Assembly: GCA_945643635.1 (NCBI GenBank) | Contig: CALZFC010000349.1 | Location: forward strand, 4,725,001-4,789,000 | Length of the DNA: 64,000 nucleotides | Direction of reading: 5' to 3' | Source of the DNA: Allodiplogaster sudhausi | Lineage: Eukaryota > Nematoda > Chromadorea > Rhabditida > Diplogasteridae | Shown: one piece after another, positions 1 to 11,880 of the stretch | Layout: every line of letters starts with the position of its first letter | How positions within the stretch are numbered: the first letter of the stretch is position 1 | The notes under the pieces: generated by a model | What the model was told of the DNA's origin: nothing | What the model saw: the letters and a program-made list of their open reading frames with translations, nothing else | The model's database searches: none | Made by a program: the position numbers and the translations under genes

Positions 1-225
1 ACTGGGGTTTCCGTGTTTGTCTGAGATTTGACTAGCACTTAAAAACTATGTTATTTTTTATTTTTCTTGTTAAGAAATTGGAAGTAAGTTTAGTGACGAT
101 TACAGACATTTCAGGGGCGGGGACGGAGAGATCGTAAGGATGGAGCAGGTTAGATGACATATATAGTGTTAAAAGGTCCTTGAAGGGGCATTATAATAAG
201 TAATAGAAAATGGTTCTCATTCCAG

Positions 226-2255
226 AGCCGCGCTAGTCTGCTCTCTCGTGGCTCCAACGTGGGCAAGTCTGGTAAGCATTCGCTGGCCAGCTTGAGCATT
301 AGCTCTGGCTACAATCATAATTTTTTGGAGAACATTTCTGCTAAATGTATTTCTAAAAGTTCTTTGTATTATTCGAAGAAATATGGCACGTTACTGCAAT
401 GCGAATTGCTTCACAGGTTCTACAACTGCGGAAGGAAAGAACACGGATGCTCAGCCGCGCAGCTTCTCGAGTAACTTCCTCCCGAATCCGCCCTCACCCG
501 GAAGCAACCACCACGGAGACGACCCCGTGACGGCCGAGAAGGTGATGGTCTGTAGAAAGTTGTTTTTTTTTTACATTTTAAACTCATAGTTTTACAAAGG
601 ATAAATTCTAATTTAACAAGTAAAAAGTGTTAATAGTACGGCAAAAATGGAGGATATACCAAATGCGATGTAACGAGTAATATAAAACATTGTTGACGCT
701 CATTGCAGGCTGCCGCTCGTCAACTCGATCGCGGCTCGAACTCGCCCAAGTATGGTGAGCATTCGCTTTGCCAACTTGCGCATTAGCTATGGCTACGGTC
801 ATATCATCTTACAATTAGAGAACATTTTAAAGCTATCTTTTTAAAACTTATTTATGTTATTAGAAGACATATAACAAGTTCTTGAAATTAGTATAATGTA
901 AATTAATTCAAATTAATAAGTAGTGCTTGACAGGCTCTACGTTCGCGGAAGGAAAGGACACGAATGAGCGGCCGCCCACAGGCTCCTTCTCGAGCCACTT
1001 CATGCCCAAGGCGCCTCCACCTGCAAGCAACCCTCTCTGCCCTGCTCGCTCACGGAATGGAGAAGACACCACCACGGTCCACGAGGGAATGGTTTGTAAA
1101 AGTTGTTTATTTATCAACATCGATTAAAATAAGACAATTATTACAGTACTGCTGAATATATGACGCAACCGGAGAGCATAAATTAAAGGAATAAGCACCG
1201 TGTGGGAATAAGAAACTTTGTATGACATGAAATAGAAATACAATGTTTTTTGGATAAAAAGGAACTAATTACTTTAATATTATTTAATTTATTTTACCTT
1301 TCTAACTAGTTAGTTAGAAGGGAAGGGATATGGAACAGCAGGATAGCATTGGTACCTGCGCGGATTGGATGAAGTCCCGCGGGAAAGGAATGATGATGAA
1401 GGTCAGGAATGGAAAGCGAGATCTATGGAGCGTTATTTCATAAAATCATAGACTAACAAAATAATATAATTAGTGATTTGAGAAAATGTAGTTTTATTGT
1501 TGTTTTTAATATATATATTTTAAATTCGTTAGTTTTTTTTGCAAAGGATACATTCTTACAAATAAAGAGAGTAAACAGTGTGGCAAAACGAGTAGCCTTG
1601 AACGAGTAATAGAAACTCTCGTTGCTGCTCATTGCAGGCCCCCGCTCATCTTCTCGATCGCAACTCGAATTCGCACAAGTCTGGTTAGCTTTCGCTTCCC
1701 AGCTTGATCATTTGCTGTGGCTCAGGGAGTAAAAGGGTTGCCGGATTCCAGCGCCCCATCCTATGTTGATGGCCCCTGAATTTGCCCCTATCCGTTTCTG
1801 AAGATCCCACTCACCTTTTGTTTAATTTTTCTTTTACTAATTCGGTTACTTATTCAGAAAACGAGTGGAAATTGTGATTTTTTTAAATTATAATCCCCCT
1901 GTTCTCGAAGATCATCCGGCAACCCTTTTATTCCCTGCTATAGCTACTCTAATATCACTTTAGAGAAGATTTTGAAGCAATATTTTTGAAGCTTATTTAT
2001 GTTATTCGAAGAAATATAATTAGATATTGCAATGGTAATGCTTGACAGGTTCTACACTCGCGGAAGGAAAGGACACGAATGGGAGGCCGCCCCCGGGCAC
2101 CTTCTCGGGCCACTTCCTGCCCAAGGCGTCCCCACCCGGAAGCAACCAACTTTGCCCTCCTGCTCACTTTCAGGATGGAAACGACCAGAAATGGATGGTA
2201 TATAAAAGGCTGTTTTATTATCTTTTTACATACTTATATTTTAAATTCATAGTCT

Positions 2256-2300
<45 letters not shown>

Positions 2301-3417
2301 TTGCAAATAAAATGAGTACACAGTGTGGCAAAAAGGGTGAAATGAGATGCGATGAACGGGTCATAGAAAATATTGTTGATGCTCATTCCAGAGTTCTGAT
2401 CGACAGCTCGGCCTTGGCTCCAACTCGCTCAAGTCTTGTAAGCGTTTGAGAGATTTCGCTCTATCTACTCACATGTCACTTTTGAGAACATTTCTGCTAA
2501 ATGTTTTTTTTATTATTTATATTATTCAAAGAAAGGTGACAAACCATTGCAATTCCAATTCTTTTCAGGCTTATCTTCGGCGGAAGGAAAGAATGTGGAT
2601 GGGAGGCCGCGCCCACGCGGATTCGCGAGCAATTTCCTCCCCAAGTCGCCCCTGCCCACAAGCTCAGCTAAGCAATCATCAAAGGTTAGTGTTATTATTG
2701 ATTGAAACTCTCTGAAAGAATTCTTCAAACGGTTGGCACAATTCGTGATTTAAATTGCATTTCACGAGTCACCCGACGGAATATAAGGTGGCTTGTAATG
2801 ATACTTATGGGTACATTCTTTCGAGAAGAAATTTATCCAGCTTCATTGACCTTAAAGAGACTTTGTTATGTCATAAAGAAGAAACTTTTTGAGTATGGCG
2901 GTAATATCGACAACTTCACGGCGTTTAGACGGGGCCAGCTCCGGTTTCTTCCATGTAAGCAACTTGTTCTTCTTCGTTTTCTTCTTCTTCTTTCCTCACC
3001 CAACCTTGGCCTTACCATTAGAATTGATTGCCATTCAATTCGGATGTAGCTTTTATGTCCATGAAAGCAGTGTTGACTACTGGCAAAAGATATATGTTTA
3101 GCTGCTGACAATGGAGACGGCAGCGCCTGCCCGTCGCAGTTCCCTCAGCGACTCGCAACTCAAACCGAGCTGGAGATGTTAGCGAAACTTCTATACTCTT
3201 GTTGAAAAATTTTCGAGTGAAGTTGTTTTCTTTTCTTAATCAATCTCCTTTGACTGGCATATAATTGATGTTCTTATCATATAAGATGAAAAGTATGTTT
3301 AACTTTTGTAGCTCGATGAGGTACCGAGAAGAAGAGCAGGCGGCAAACTTGGACACGCCCATTCAGAAGGCACACCGCCCCTTCCGCCGTAGGCTTCGTG
3401 CCATGAACCTCTCCTAG
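226..3417 (+). CDS. 3' part of a gene made of four repeated exon pairs (Ser/Gly/Pro-rich protein), product not recognised
   Basis: Eight exons form four A+B pairs with identical phases. A exons are 46 nt (226-271, 709-754, 1638-1683, 2392-2437), entering in phase 0 and leaving in phase 1. B exons are 417-547, 934-1091, 2049-2197 and 2569-2684. A exons encode a motif like RGSNSPKS. B exons encode STxAEGKDTNxRPP, then FSSxFLPK and a Pro-rich stretch. Splice sites are conserved between units, for example TCTG|GTAAGC and ACAG|GTTCTAC. Downstream candidate exons are 2894-2954, 3124-3177 and a terminal exon at 3312 with TAG at 3415-3417. The last two join in phase to give a charged tail (MRYREEEQAANLD), but the phase from 2954 into 3124 does not fit, so the 3' end is uncertain. 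The 5' end lies outside the window. Function is unknown; low complexity and phosphorylatable Ser suggest a disordered protein. Confidence 0.6.
2259..2298. repeat. (TA)n microsatellite
   Basis: An uninterrupted TA dinucleotide run of about 40 bp lies in the intron between the third B exon and the fourth A exon of the repeated-exon gene. Confidence 0.95.
2780..3110 (+). repeat. Diverged duplicate of 10985-11240
   Basis: The two regions share, in order, TTATGTCA, AAGAAGAAACTTTTTGAGTA, a short variable part ending at a GTAAGC donor-like site, a T-rich stretch, CTCCCAACC/CTCACCCAACC, ATTGCCATT and TTCGGATGTAG. Here the segment overlaps candidate exon 2894-2954; at 10985-11240 it stands alone. It may be a dispersed repeat or a duplicated gene fragment. 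Confidence 0.6.
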
Positions 3418-4257
3418 CCCTGATTAGGCTAAGCGTCTACATTTTGACCTCTCCCAGGCAATTGTAGAATTCAATTACTCTATCACCTATTGATTCCTTC
3501 AATTTTTCCCTCATAAGCCAATTTCAAAATCCCATTTTTTGATGCAGCATTCCCTATAATTCATTGATCCATTGCTTTTGTAAGACGAGGAAAGAAATAT
3601 ATTCTTCGCTGATTTATATAAGAAGATGCAATGTATGGTGTGATATCTTTGTACTGTACTTTGAATATTCCTTTTTATCGGAGTCGTGAACAATTTCACA
3701 TTCAAGTAATTATGTACATATTCTGTACCTAGCTTCCCGTGCCTAAAATTAAAGTTCATTTCTTGCATGTCGTTTACATAGATAGGTTTTACTTTTTTCC
3801 TGGAGAATCCATAAAATAGGCTTGGAAAACTGTGCCGAAAATTGAGTGAAAGCACCGATAATTGCTAGACATTTGCATATTTTAGAAAGAGGCTGTGTAA
3901 AATTAGTTCGTTACTAGTTTGTTACTAGTTTTACTAGTTTTTCTTAGTAAATACTAGTTTTTTGGTGACGGACCCATTCGAATGATTCTGAAGGTAAATG
4001 ACATTTAAACATAAACAATGCATGTCGAAAAGTTGCATTTACACAGACTCGTGTGAAAGATGATGGCTCTGTGAGTTTTGAGGCGTGTATTGCATCTGTG
4101 GTTGCCGTCGTCATGTGTAGATAAACCAGTAATGTTCTTGAATTATGAAGAAGATTATACATTGAATTGCGAGAGAAACGTAAATCTTGCCAAGGTTACA
4201 TTGCGGCATTCTGCTCCGTGCGCCATTCTTTACGAAACCATTTGACTGAGCGTGACG
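3418..4257. other. Intergenic, no gene seen
   Basis: About 840 bp of AT-rich sequence between the repeated-exon gene and the Ser/Pro-rich gene. It contains a small tandem of ACTAGTTTTT-like words near 3910-3960 (GTTACTAGTTTGTTACTAG). I found no exon with supporting splice sites. Confidence 0.6.
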
Positions 4258-6004
4258 ATGGCGGTCGGATTCTTTGTACTTTTGCCATGTGTTGTTCGTC
4301 TTCCACAGTTCTCCGAGCATGACGACTCGGAGCACGGCACGCCCACCACGGATCGGAGACTCTTTGAGTCTCCTCGACTCGACTCTCCGCCACTCCCTCC
4401 TCTCAACCCTGCCATGGTATGAATGGCTTCTCTCTCTCTCTCACTCTCTCTCTCTCTCTCCCTCCACGCTCTATGTATCTCTCTCTTTCTCTCTCCACTC
4501 TTCTCAATGTTTCTCTCTCTCTCTCCACTCTCTATGTCTCTCTCTCTCACTCTCCCTCCCTCTCTCTCTCTCTCTCTCTCCCTCTCTCTCTCCACTCTCA
4601 ATGTTTCTCTCTCTCTCTCCACTCTCTATGTTTCTGTCTCTCTCTCTCCCTCTCTCTCTCTCTCTCTCCACTCTCAATGTTTCTCTCTCTCTCTCCACTC
4701 TCTATGTTTCTCTCTCTCTCTCCACTCTCAATGTTTCTCTCTCTCTCTCCACTCTCTATGTTTCTCTCTCTCTCTCCACTCTCTATGTTTCTCTCTCTCA
4801 CCCCTTAATTCTCGACTACTTCATCATGCTGTTCATAATGCCCACCCACAGCAGTGCGTGATGCTCGGCGATGCCGGCATATCCTCGACTGCCCCCTCTT
4901 CGTTTGACCACTCCACCCGCGGTGTTTCTCTTTCTCTGCCCACTCTCCGAGGTCGCATTATCTCTCTCTTTTCTTTCACTTCCTCTACTCTCTCCGCACA
5001 GTCTGGCTTATCTCCGCCGTCTCTGTCTCTGTCTATGTCTTTGTCTCCGTCTCCGACTCTGTCTCTGTCCCCAATCTCTCCTTCTCTCTCTCTCTCTATC
5101 TATCTGCCTCTCACTGTCTCTTCCTCCCTTCTCATTGTGGGAGGGGCCAGCACCACATCTTCAAGCATAAAAGGCGAAGTTCCTTTGGTTCCTCTTTTTA
5201 TTTTGATTCCTTCTGCTGCGCTGTCGTGATTTTTCTTGGAGAATTCTTGTGTATTTCAGCGTGAGAACATGGCCCCGAAGACGTCGAAGGCTGCTTCTTC
5301 TAAGGCTTCCAAGAAATCCAAGTCGTCCAAGAGAATGGCGGGCACGCCTTCCTTCTCACGCTACATCTTCAAAGTTCTGCAGAAAGTTCGGGAGCACTTT
5401 TCGCCTTCATAAAATGAATTCTGATGACATGTTCTTCTCTTCCAGGTCGTCCGGCGCAGTCCCCCCTCTCTCCATCTCGAAGACGGCCATGGCCAACATG
5501 GACTCCCTCACCAACGAGAGTCTTCGAGCGCATCGCGAGCGAAGCCGGCCGACTCGCGAAGGTGGCCAACCGCTCCACTCTGACACACCACGACGTCGCA
5601 ACCGCGACAAGACTAATCCTTCCTGGTTTGTCTCAGTTTTTGGGAAACTGTGGATCTTCTGCTCTTCCTGAAAACTCTCTATAATCAATCGTCCATTTCT
5701 TTGTAGGAGATCTCGCGAAGCAGGCGACGCGCGTGGCCGAGAGCGCCCTTAAGAAGTACAACTCGAACAAGTAGGACAAGTCTCCTCACGTGTCTGCCCG
5801 GCCCCTGACGCGGGATCTTCTTTCCCTTCTGCCTAATTGGTATGTCTGCCTTATCATTAACCCCTCTTGTACCATGACTTCCTGCGCCACAGACTGTAAT
5901 TTTAAAGTTCTTCTTGTCTAGTGAGAAAAATGGACTTTCACATATGTTTCTATGTATGATGTCATAAGTTTGAGAAGAGCATAGAGTTTGTTGTGTTGTT
6001 CTCG

Positions 6005-6042
<38 letters not shown>

Positions 6043-6375
6043 ACTTGCTCGTCTCTCTCTCTCTCTTCACTCTTTCCATCTCTCTCTTCTCCATTCTCTC
6101 TCTATCTCATGTCCTTTAATCTCTCTCCCTCTATCCTTAATTGTCGACCACCTCGAAAGGCGGGTGAATCCAAGGATGCGCTTTTGGCCCCTGTATTGTG
6201 CTTCTTGCAGCTCGGCTCGCCGCCACGCACCATCACGATCACGTGGCGGCTCCCACTTGTGCGACGACTCTTCTCTGCTCTCCCTCGCCCTCCCCCTCTC
6301 CGTCTGTCGACTTCGTCGGACGATTCGCCTCGCCTTCCCCCTCTACGTCTCTCGGTGTCTTTTCCCTTCGCCCCT

Positions 6376-6420
<45 letters not shown>

Positions 6421-6793
6421 CTCACTCTTCTCTCTCTCTCTCAATCTCACTCTTCTCTCTCTCTCTATCCTGTTCTCTCCTCTCTTTCTCTCCCTCTCTC
6501 TCTCTCTCTCCACTCTCTATGTTTCTGTCTCTCACTCTCCCTCTCTCTCCCTTTAATTCTCGTCGACTTCAGGGCGCTGCGCAGATTGCGCCGCCCCAAG
6601 CAGTGGCTGGCCGAGCAGCTCTTCTCCCATCTCTCCGGCCGTTGCTCCGTCTCCTCCCCAGCCAACAGCAGTGCCCCCCGCCAACATCTCTCCTCCTCCT
6701 CCCCACTTCGGACCGCCCACTCGAGCTCAGCAACAAGGAGAAGAGCGGCGGCAGCGGTATGTCAATCGAGTCCGCCGTCGAGATGGGGTTTAG
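4258..6793 (+). CDS. Ser/Pro/His-rich protein, four exons, possible signal peptide; hosts a nested histone gene
   Basis: Exons 4258-4416, 4852-4921, 6211-6354 and 6573-6793 join with consistent phases (0, 1, 1) and no internal stop, giving about 197 residues. Exon 1 starts [15 protein letters not shown], a hydrophobic N-terminus that could be a signal peptide, followed by acidic [10 protein letters not shown]. Exon 3 contains [11 protein letters not shown] and a run of SPSPSPSP. Exon 4 is Pro-rich ([15 protein letters not shown]) and ends in a basic tail, RRRDGV. Splice signals are good: TTCCACAG-like context, ATG|GTATGA, TTCTTGCAG, CTTCAG. Introns 1 and 3 are nearly pure CT repeat. Intron 2 (4922-6210) contains the H2B-like locus on the same strand. 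No domain was recognised. Alternatively exons 1-2 and 3-4 belong to two genes flanking H2B. Confidence 0.5.
4430..4800 (+). repeat. CT microsatellite/minisatellite (CTCCACTCTCTATGTTT units)
   Basis: Tandem array filling intron 1 of the 4258-6793 gene. A unit of about 25-28 bp, (CT)n followed by CCACTCTCTATGTTT or CCACTCTCAATGTTT, recurs roughly ten times. The long Leu/Ser and Arg/Glu reading frames across it are by-products of the CT repeat. Confidence 0.9.
5166..5174 (+). promoter_or_regulatory. TATA-like element upstream of the H2B locus
   Basis: CATAAAAGG lies about 95 bp before the H2B ATG, after the CT-rich block ends. A TTTCAG 3' splice-like site (5253-5258) falls between it and the ATG, so a short untranslated intron is possible. 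Assignment rests on sequence and position only. Confidence 0.3.
5269..5774 (+). pseudogene. Histone H2B-like, three exons, reading frame broken
   Basis: H2B is a core nucleosome subunit. Exon 1 (5269-5385) encodes a Lys/Ser-rich tail starting [18 protein letters not shown], then the start of the fold, [10 protein letters not shown]. Exon 2 (5446-5625) carries [16 protein letters not shown] and [14 protein letters not shown], then [19 protein letters not shown]. Exon 3 (5707-5774) gives [20 protein letters not shown], the H2B C-terminal helix, and TAG. Exon 2 is out of frame twice: the segment to LTNE is +1 relative to exon 1, and VFER onward is a further +1, with one extra base near 5518-5519. 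Exon 3 joins exon 2 correctly in the final frame. Introns in H2B are atypical for replication-dependent histones. It is either a pseudogene or a variant gene with two assembly indels. Confidence 0.7.
6000..6180 (+). repeat. CT-rich tract in intron 2
   Basis: (CT)n with TTCACTCTTTCC and CATCTC interruptions, ending in CCTTAATTGTCGACCACCTC before the exon 3 acceptor. Similar TTAATT..TCGAC words precede the acceptors of introns 1 and 3. Confidence 0.8.
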
Positions 6794-7307
6794 AAGGGGC
6801 TTTATTGGGTGTTCTCTTCCTTCTCTTCACTCCCAGATATCTGGCCCGCGAGTGTTTTGCTCGGATATATATTTTAAATTGTGATAACACATCTGTGAGA
6901 TAGACTTCTATACAATTTGACCAGAGATATTTTTGAATGTAATATAAAAATATAAATATTTGCATAAATGTTTTGCCAATAAAAGTGAATTTTTACATAC
7001 GTTTCATTATGGCTTGGAGTGTAATGAGACATTACTAAAGATATCTATCTTACAATTTACGAAACAGAAGGAAAAAACATCGTTTTACTTGTTGAAATCT
7101 GTCTGGACCATGCTGAAATTGGTCTTATCTTTCTGACACGTAGTCTGCGCTGTTGAAATTGCAATCTTGATGGACAAGTTAAATTCAAACTCAACTCGGG
7201 CGCGAGAATTCAGCTTTTAATGTTATATTTATGTCTTATAAGCGTCTTTCGTTTCCGTAAATCTTTATGTTTTGAAGGAAACAGTTCGTGAAAGAAGCGA
7301 CTTAGAG
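6794..7307. other. Intergenic, upstream of MAD2
   Basis: AT-rich spacer holding the likely MAD2 promoter. No TATA box or other element could be assigned with confidence, and no exon was seen. Confidence 0.5.
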
Positions 7308-10300
7308 ATGAGCGGGACGGACACGAAGACGAAGACCGCCATCTCGCTCAAAGGCTCCGCGCAAATCGTCCAGGAATTCTTCTGTCAGCCATGGATTCTT
7401 ATTCTTCTTCCTTTTCTTCTTTTTAGCTTCTCTTTTTATATCATAACAAGGCTATTTGCTTGCTCTTCCTTGGAATTATAGGATTCTTGAATAAACAACC
7501 TTTTTGGGAAGGCAAGGTTGCGATTCCATTTTTTTTCGCATATTAGAATAGAAATTCCGATTCTATTACTTTATTAATTCAATTATCCTTAGGGCGCTGC
7601 CCTTCTGTATATTGATCGGTGCATTCTTTGCATGAATAGATGAATGTTTCTAAATGAATTTGCATTTGAATACTGTGAACTTCATATTCCTTGGGGAATT
7701 TTTTTCTGAAAGTCAGCAAAGCAATAACGTTTCATATCCCTTGCATTTATTTCTTGGGTTTTTTTCTTTTATAACAGGATTTTTCCCGTTAGGACTTTTC
7801 TGAAATAGATGCATGAAAAATGAATCTGATAAGTTTGTTTGGTTCAGTATTAAAAAGGTATCGTCAATTTTGCCGACCCGTCTGATGTTGGGCCTCCCGT
7901 ATGCCATACCCACCTGGATTTTGATGTAAAAATTCTGTATTTAATTCTACCAATCTTGCTATTCGGGTCCAAAGCCCCCCTATCCCTTTTTTTTCGAGCA
8001 GTCGAGACTGTTGTTGCATTTATTCCCTGGTTTGACTCCATGGCTTTGAGAGTGCACAGTAATCTGTGCCAAGGTTACCGTAATCTCTACTTTGAGACTA
8101 CGGTCTCAACAGCGTGCTGTACCAGCGAGGACTGTACCCGGCGGACTCGTTCAAGCGAGTGAAGAAGTACGGCCTTCCTCTTCTGGTCACCACCGATCTC
8201 AAGCTTCAGCAGTTCCTCGAGCCGCTCCTCAAGCAAGTCGAATGTCAGTTATAAGAGCCACGCCAAGTACGGTACTTTCCGCGTTGCGTTCGATTCATAA
8301 GCGTTTCATGCAAAGCTCTGTCAGCAGCACCCCAAGCATCGATCGATTGCTTTTGAATATATAAGCTTCGAAGATTGTTCTGTTTACGAGCGGAACGAAT
8401 TCAAAATGGCATCTTTTCCATTTAGCTATGATTTATTCAATAAATTGCTGCTTCTGACTTCAGTTTGACTTTTTTTGTTCGCGCTTTAATAATTTTATAT
8501 TTACTAATTGTATCCAATATGATTGCACTCATTTAAAACCTTCTCCAACCGGAAGGTGAAGTTTATTCCCTTTATATGTCTATTTACAATGCTTTAGAAG
8601 CAGAAATTTTTTGAGCCAAAAATGTAAATTCTCTCCGTCAAATTTCTGTCGAATTTTTAAGGTTGATTATCTTTTCCATTGTGCAATTTTTTTTAATGTG
8701 ATTTAATGTCAGTAAATCTATTTTCCTTACACGAACACGTCATAGATTGGCTGAGCAAGAAGAAGCTGAAGCGACTCGTGCTGGTCATCTCCGAGATCAA
8801 GTCCAAGGAGGTCGTCGAGAGATGGCAGTTCGACGTCCAGACGGAGGACATTGACGAAGAAGGGTGAGTGAATGGTGGAGAAAAGGGTGGTCCGAGGCCC
8901 TCCCCCCTCCCCTTAGTCAAAGGTGGCTCAATGAGTTTTTCCTTCAGGGACATTCTGATATATCAAGCCGGAATTCAAGAATAAAACAAATTTAGCGCTT
9001 GCAACACATCATTTTGGGAGATTATATCGATTAAGTTGACAAACAATGAGTAATTTTATTGCGGGCAACGTATCTAACGGGTGAGATAATTATTGAATTT
9101 GATTTACGCGTAAAAGAAGTTTTTTTTTACATTAATAAAGAACTATTTTTTGCGTGTTCCCATCTGTCCCAAGTAAATTTCTTAGTATCTTTCTTATTAA
9201 TTCAGTGAGAACTCAACTCGTCAAGCGGATGAGAAGGCGATTCAGAAGGGGATGGCGAATGTTATCAAGTAAGGTTTAAAGTTTTATTCCTTATTTAGTT
9301 TTTTTTTTAAATTTTTTAATATTAATTGTTTGCATTACCGGAATATTCACTTCGGTTCTTCTACTATCTCTCATACCTGAATGAGAAATGGTGGAGAGAG
9401 AACTATTACTTGAACAGTTGCAAAGGAATAGTTTTAAAATAGATATAGATAAATCTCCAAACTAAATAATTTGGCGATGGTTTTTTAAAGATATTCTATC
9501 ATGAAGAAGTTATAAGTGCAATAGTTTAATTTTCATATGGAAAAGCAGAAATTGATTGAATTTAGACAAGTCGTTTCGACGGTGACCTTCTTGCCGCTGC
9601 CAGCAGATGTGCCGTGCTCGTTCGACGTCCTCATCTACACCGGCAAGGACACGGAGATGCCCGAGGACTGGGCAGAGAGCTCGGCCTGCCTGATCAAGAA
9701 CTCGGAGCAGGTATCGGAATCATTTAGCCAGTCATTTAGTTGTTCAGTCCAAGGAATAGATGTTGACTGCTTGAGAAAACTGGGTGGGGGTAAGGAGTTT
9801 GGGGCCAGTAAGGTTAAGAGTTTTCCAGAATTTGGCCGTCAAAATCTAAGTGGGATTATGTTTTGAGAAGGTTCTGCCCAAGCATGGTTTAGACTACCGT
9901 ATACTTTAGCCTGCCTGCGCAAGTGGAGAGGAAAAGGGATTTTTTTCTCTTTTACAAGTATTTCCCATGCAAGTGAAGATTTGAAGAACCGCAAAAATCA
10001 TTTGCTAGGAATTCATTTGTAAAACAGCATTTTTAAGGAGTTCAAACGCTTATTTTTTGTTATCCAATTTTTTAATTATAACGAACATAAATGGGTTTTT
10101 CTCTTTTATAAGTATTACCCATACAACTGAAGTTTGTAAGAACAGAAAAAAAATCATTTGCTAGGAATTCTGTTGTGAAGCAGCATTTTTTAAGGATTAT
10201 AAAGGCTAATTTTTTTTCTTATCCAGGTTTTTGAGGATAACAAAAGTTTTTCTTCTTTTTTTTTACAGATTTTTTTTTGGATTACTAATTTTTTCTCTTA

Positions 10301-10424
10301 TTCAGATTTTTTAGGGATTGCAAACTCTTATAAGTTTCTCTTTCTTTTCCAGGTCCAGCTGCGCTCCTTCTCAACTTCTGTTCACGCGGTGCAGGCGCAG
10401 GTCCAGTACAAGATGGACCCGTGA
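7308..10424 (+). CDS. mad2: Mitotic spindle-assembly checkpoint protein MAD2 (HORMA domain), complete
   Basis: MAD2 binds Cdc20 at unattached kinetochores and restrains the anaphase-promoting complex. Six exons: 7308-7383, 8097-8243, 8746-8863, 9206-9268, 9566-9710 and 10353-10424. Every junction is phase-consistent and the product is about 206 residues, close to the 205 of human MAD2. Family signatures occur in order: ISLKGSAQIVQEFF, YGLNSVLYQRGLYP, YGLPLLVTTDL, VERWQFDVQTED, a charged loop, STVTFLPLPADVPCSFDVLIY and the C-terminal safety-belt region LRSFSTSVHAVQAQVQYK. The ATG is at the HORMA start with a short basic leader, as in the family. The exon 2 acceptor is a weak TTTGAG and the exon 3 acceptor is CATAG; the rest are ordinary. 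No sign of decay. Confidence 0.95.
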
Positions 10425-11880
10425 AGGAATCAGAAGAATGTGGATGCTACCTTGACTCTGCTATTTTGCTGTATTTTATAGTTGGTTCTGGTACTGATTT
10501 AGTTCTGGTACTGGATTTGGTTCTCATACTGATTTGGTTCTGGTTCTGGTTCTGATTCCCCCCGCATTTTCTTTTACACTGACTGGGTTGAAGCAGTAAG
10601 TCGATACCGGACTTGCTGCAAATTCCGTTATGATATGATCCTCCTTGTTTCTGGGGCCCAAAAGGTCCCTACCCCCCCCCTTGTTTTAGCTCGACACAGA
10701 CCTTGGTTTTTTTTTTTTTATTCATCTCCTTATATTTCCAAAGCAGCTCAAGTTAGTTATTTAATTTCGTTCTTCTTCACAACCTTGTTATATACTGTAC
10801 ATGTCGCAAGTAAACTCTGAATCAGTATATCCAATTGCAGAACACCAACCTTTGACATCAACTTGCTGTGTCGGGAAATACAGCATGGAGAAATTTTTTA
10901 GTGGCATATAATTTTACTTTTTTCCGTCGACAGAAAGGTTGCTCTATTAGGAGAGAGCACTCGAAAACTAAACACTGTAGGATGGAATATGAGGTGACTT
11001 TTAATGTTTTAAAGTTGCTGAGAAACTTTGTTATGTCAAAAAAGAAGAAACTTTTTGAGTACGGTAGAAATGACGACAAGTTCACGGAGTCGTGCCCAGT
11101 GCCGCTTTACATCGTGTAAGCTACTTCTTCTTTTAATTATTATTACTATTATTCTTTCTTCTCCCAACCATGGCCTTAAAACTGATTGCCATTAAATTCG
11201 GATGTAGTTTATATGTCAGTGGTGACTACTGACAAACACTCTAGTTTTCGAGTAATGGAGAGCTGATTATGAAAAGGAATGATGTTCCTGAATGAAGAAA
11301 AGAAATAAATGCTGGAATCAAACCTGAAGAAAACGGTATTGGAGACATTGCATTTGCCGTGATAAATAGGAGCTCAGGACTTGGTCGGAAGTCGAATCTC
11401 TCCTCCAAACAGTGATGCTCTCTGATTGTGGTGTGCACAAAAGCATCACAGAATCTGCTTCAACTGCTGCAACCTCGACAGCCCTGACGACTCGAGTTTA
11501 GCCGTATTTTTCAATTAATTTTTTTTTAGTTTTAATTGTTATATAACCGGCTCGATATAAAATGAAAAAAGTTGGTTTGTTGATTGTTTTTATGCAATGG
11601 CTCTGTTAAGCTTCGCGGTATTTACTCGTAGAGAGATAATTGTCTTTTGAGAAGTGGAAGAGCCATGTCCTGTCGAGAACCATGTCCACAATCGATTGTG
11701 AGTGTTGGTGGGCGACATCTGTTTCATCGATACTTACAATTAGCCGAGAACTTACAATTAGGTACAGGGAACGAACATTGCTAAAGGAAGAATACTGCAT
11801 TCCTACCATTATCTGTTTAAAGGCAACTGTTCTATCTATTCTCTCTCAACATCTCTGTTTCCAATTTTCTGCTTTTCTGG
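10425..11880. other. Intergenic with a diverged duplicate segment (10985-11240)
   Basis: Apart from the segment shared with 2780-3110, this region is AT-rich with poly-T and poly-C runs and has no supported exon. TCTGGTTCTGGTTCTG-like words after the MAD2 stop (10485-10555) form a small degenerate GGTTCTGGTACTGATT repeat. Confidence 0.6.
10985..11240 (+). repeat. Diverged duplicate of 2780-3110
   Basis: Shares AAGAAGAAACTTTTTGAGTA and later blocks with the earlier copy. The part corresponding to candidate exon 2894-2954 here reads into a TAA directly at the GTAAGC-like site, so it is not obviously coding. Confidence 0.6.

Noticed and set aside
4423..5229. Ser/Leu-rich frames across CT tracts as secreted or membrane proteins
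   Set aside because: Dipeptide runs are the translation of (CT)n in every frame; the real exons here are short and in a different frame.
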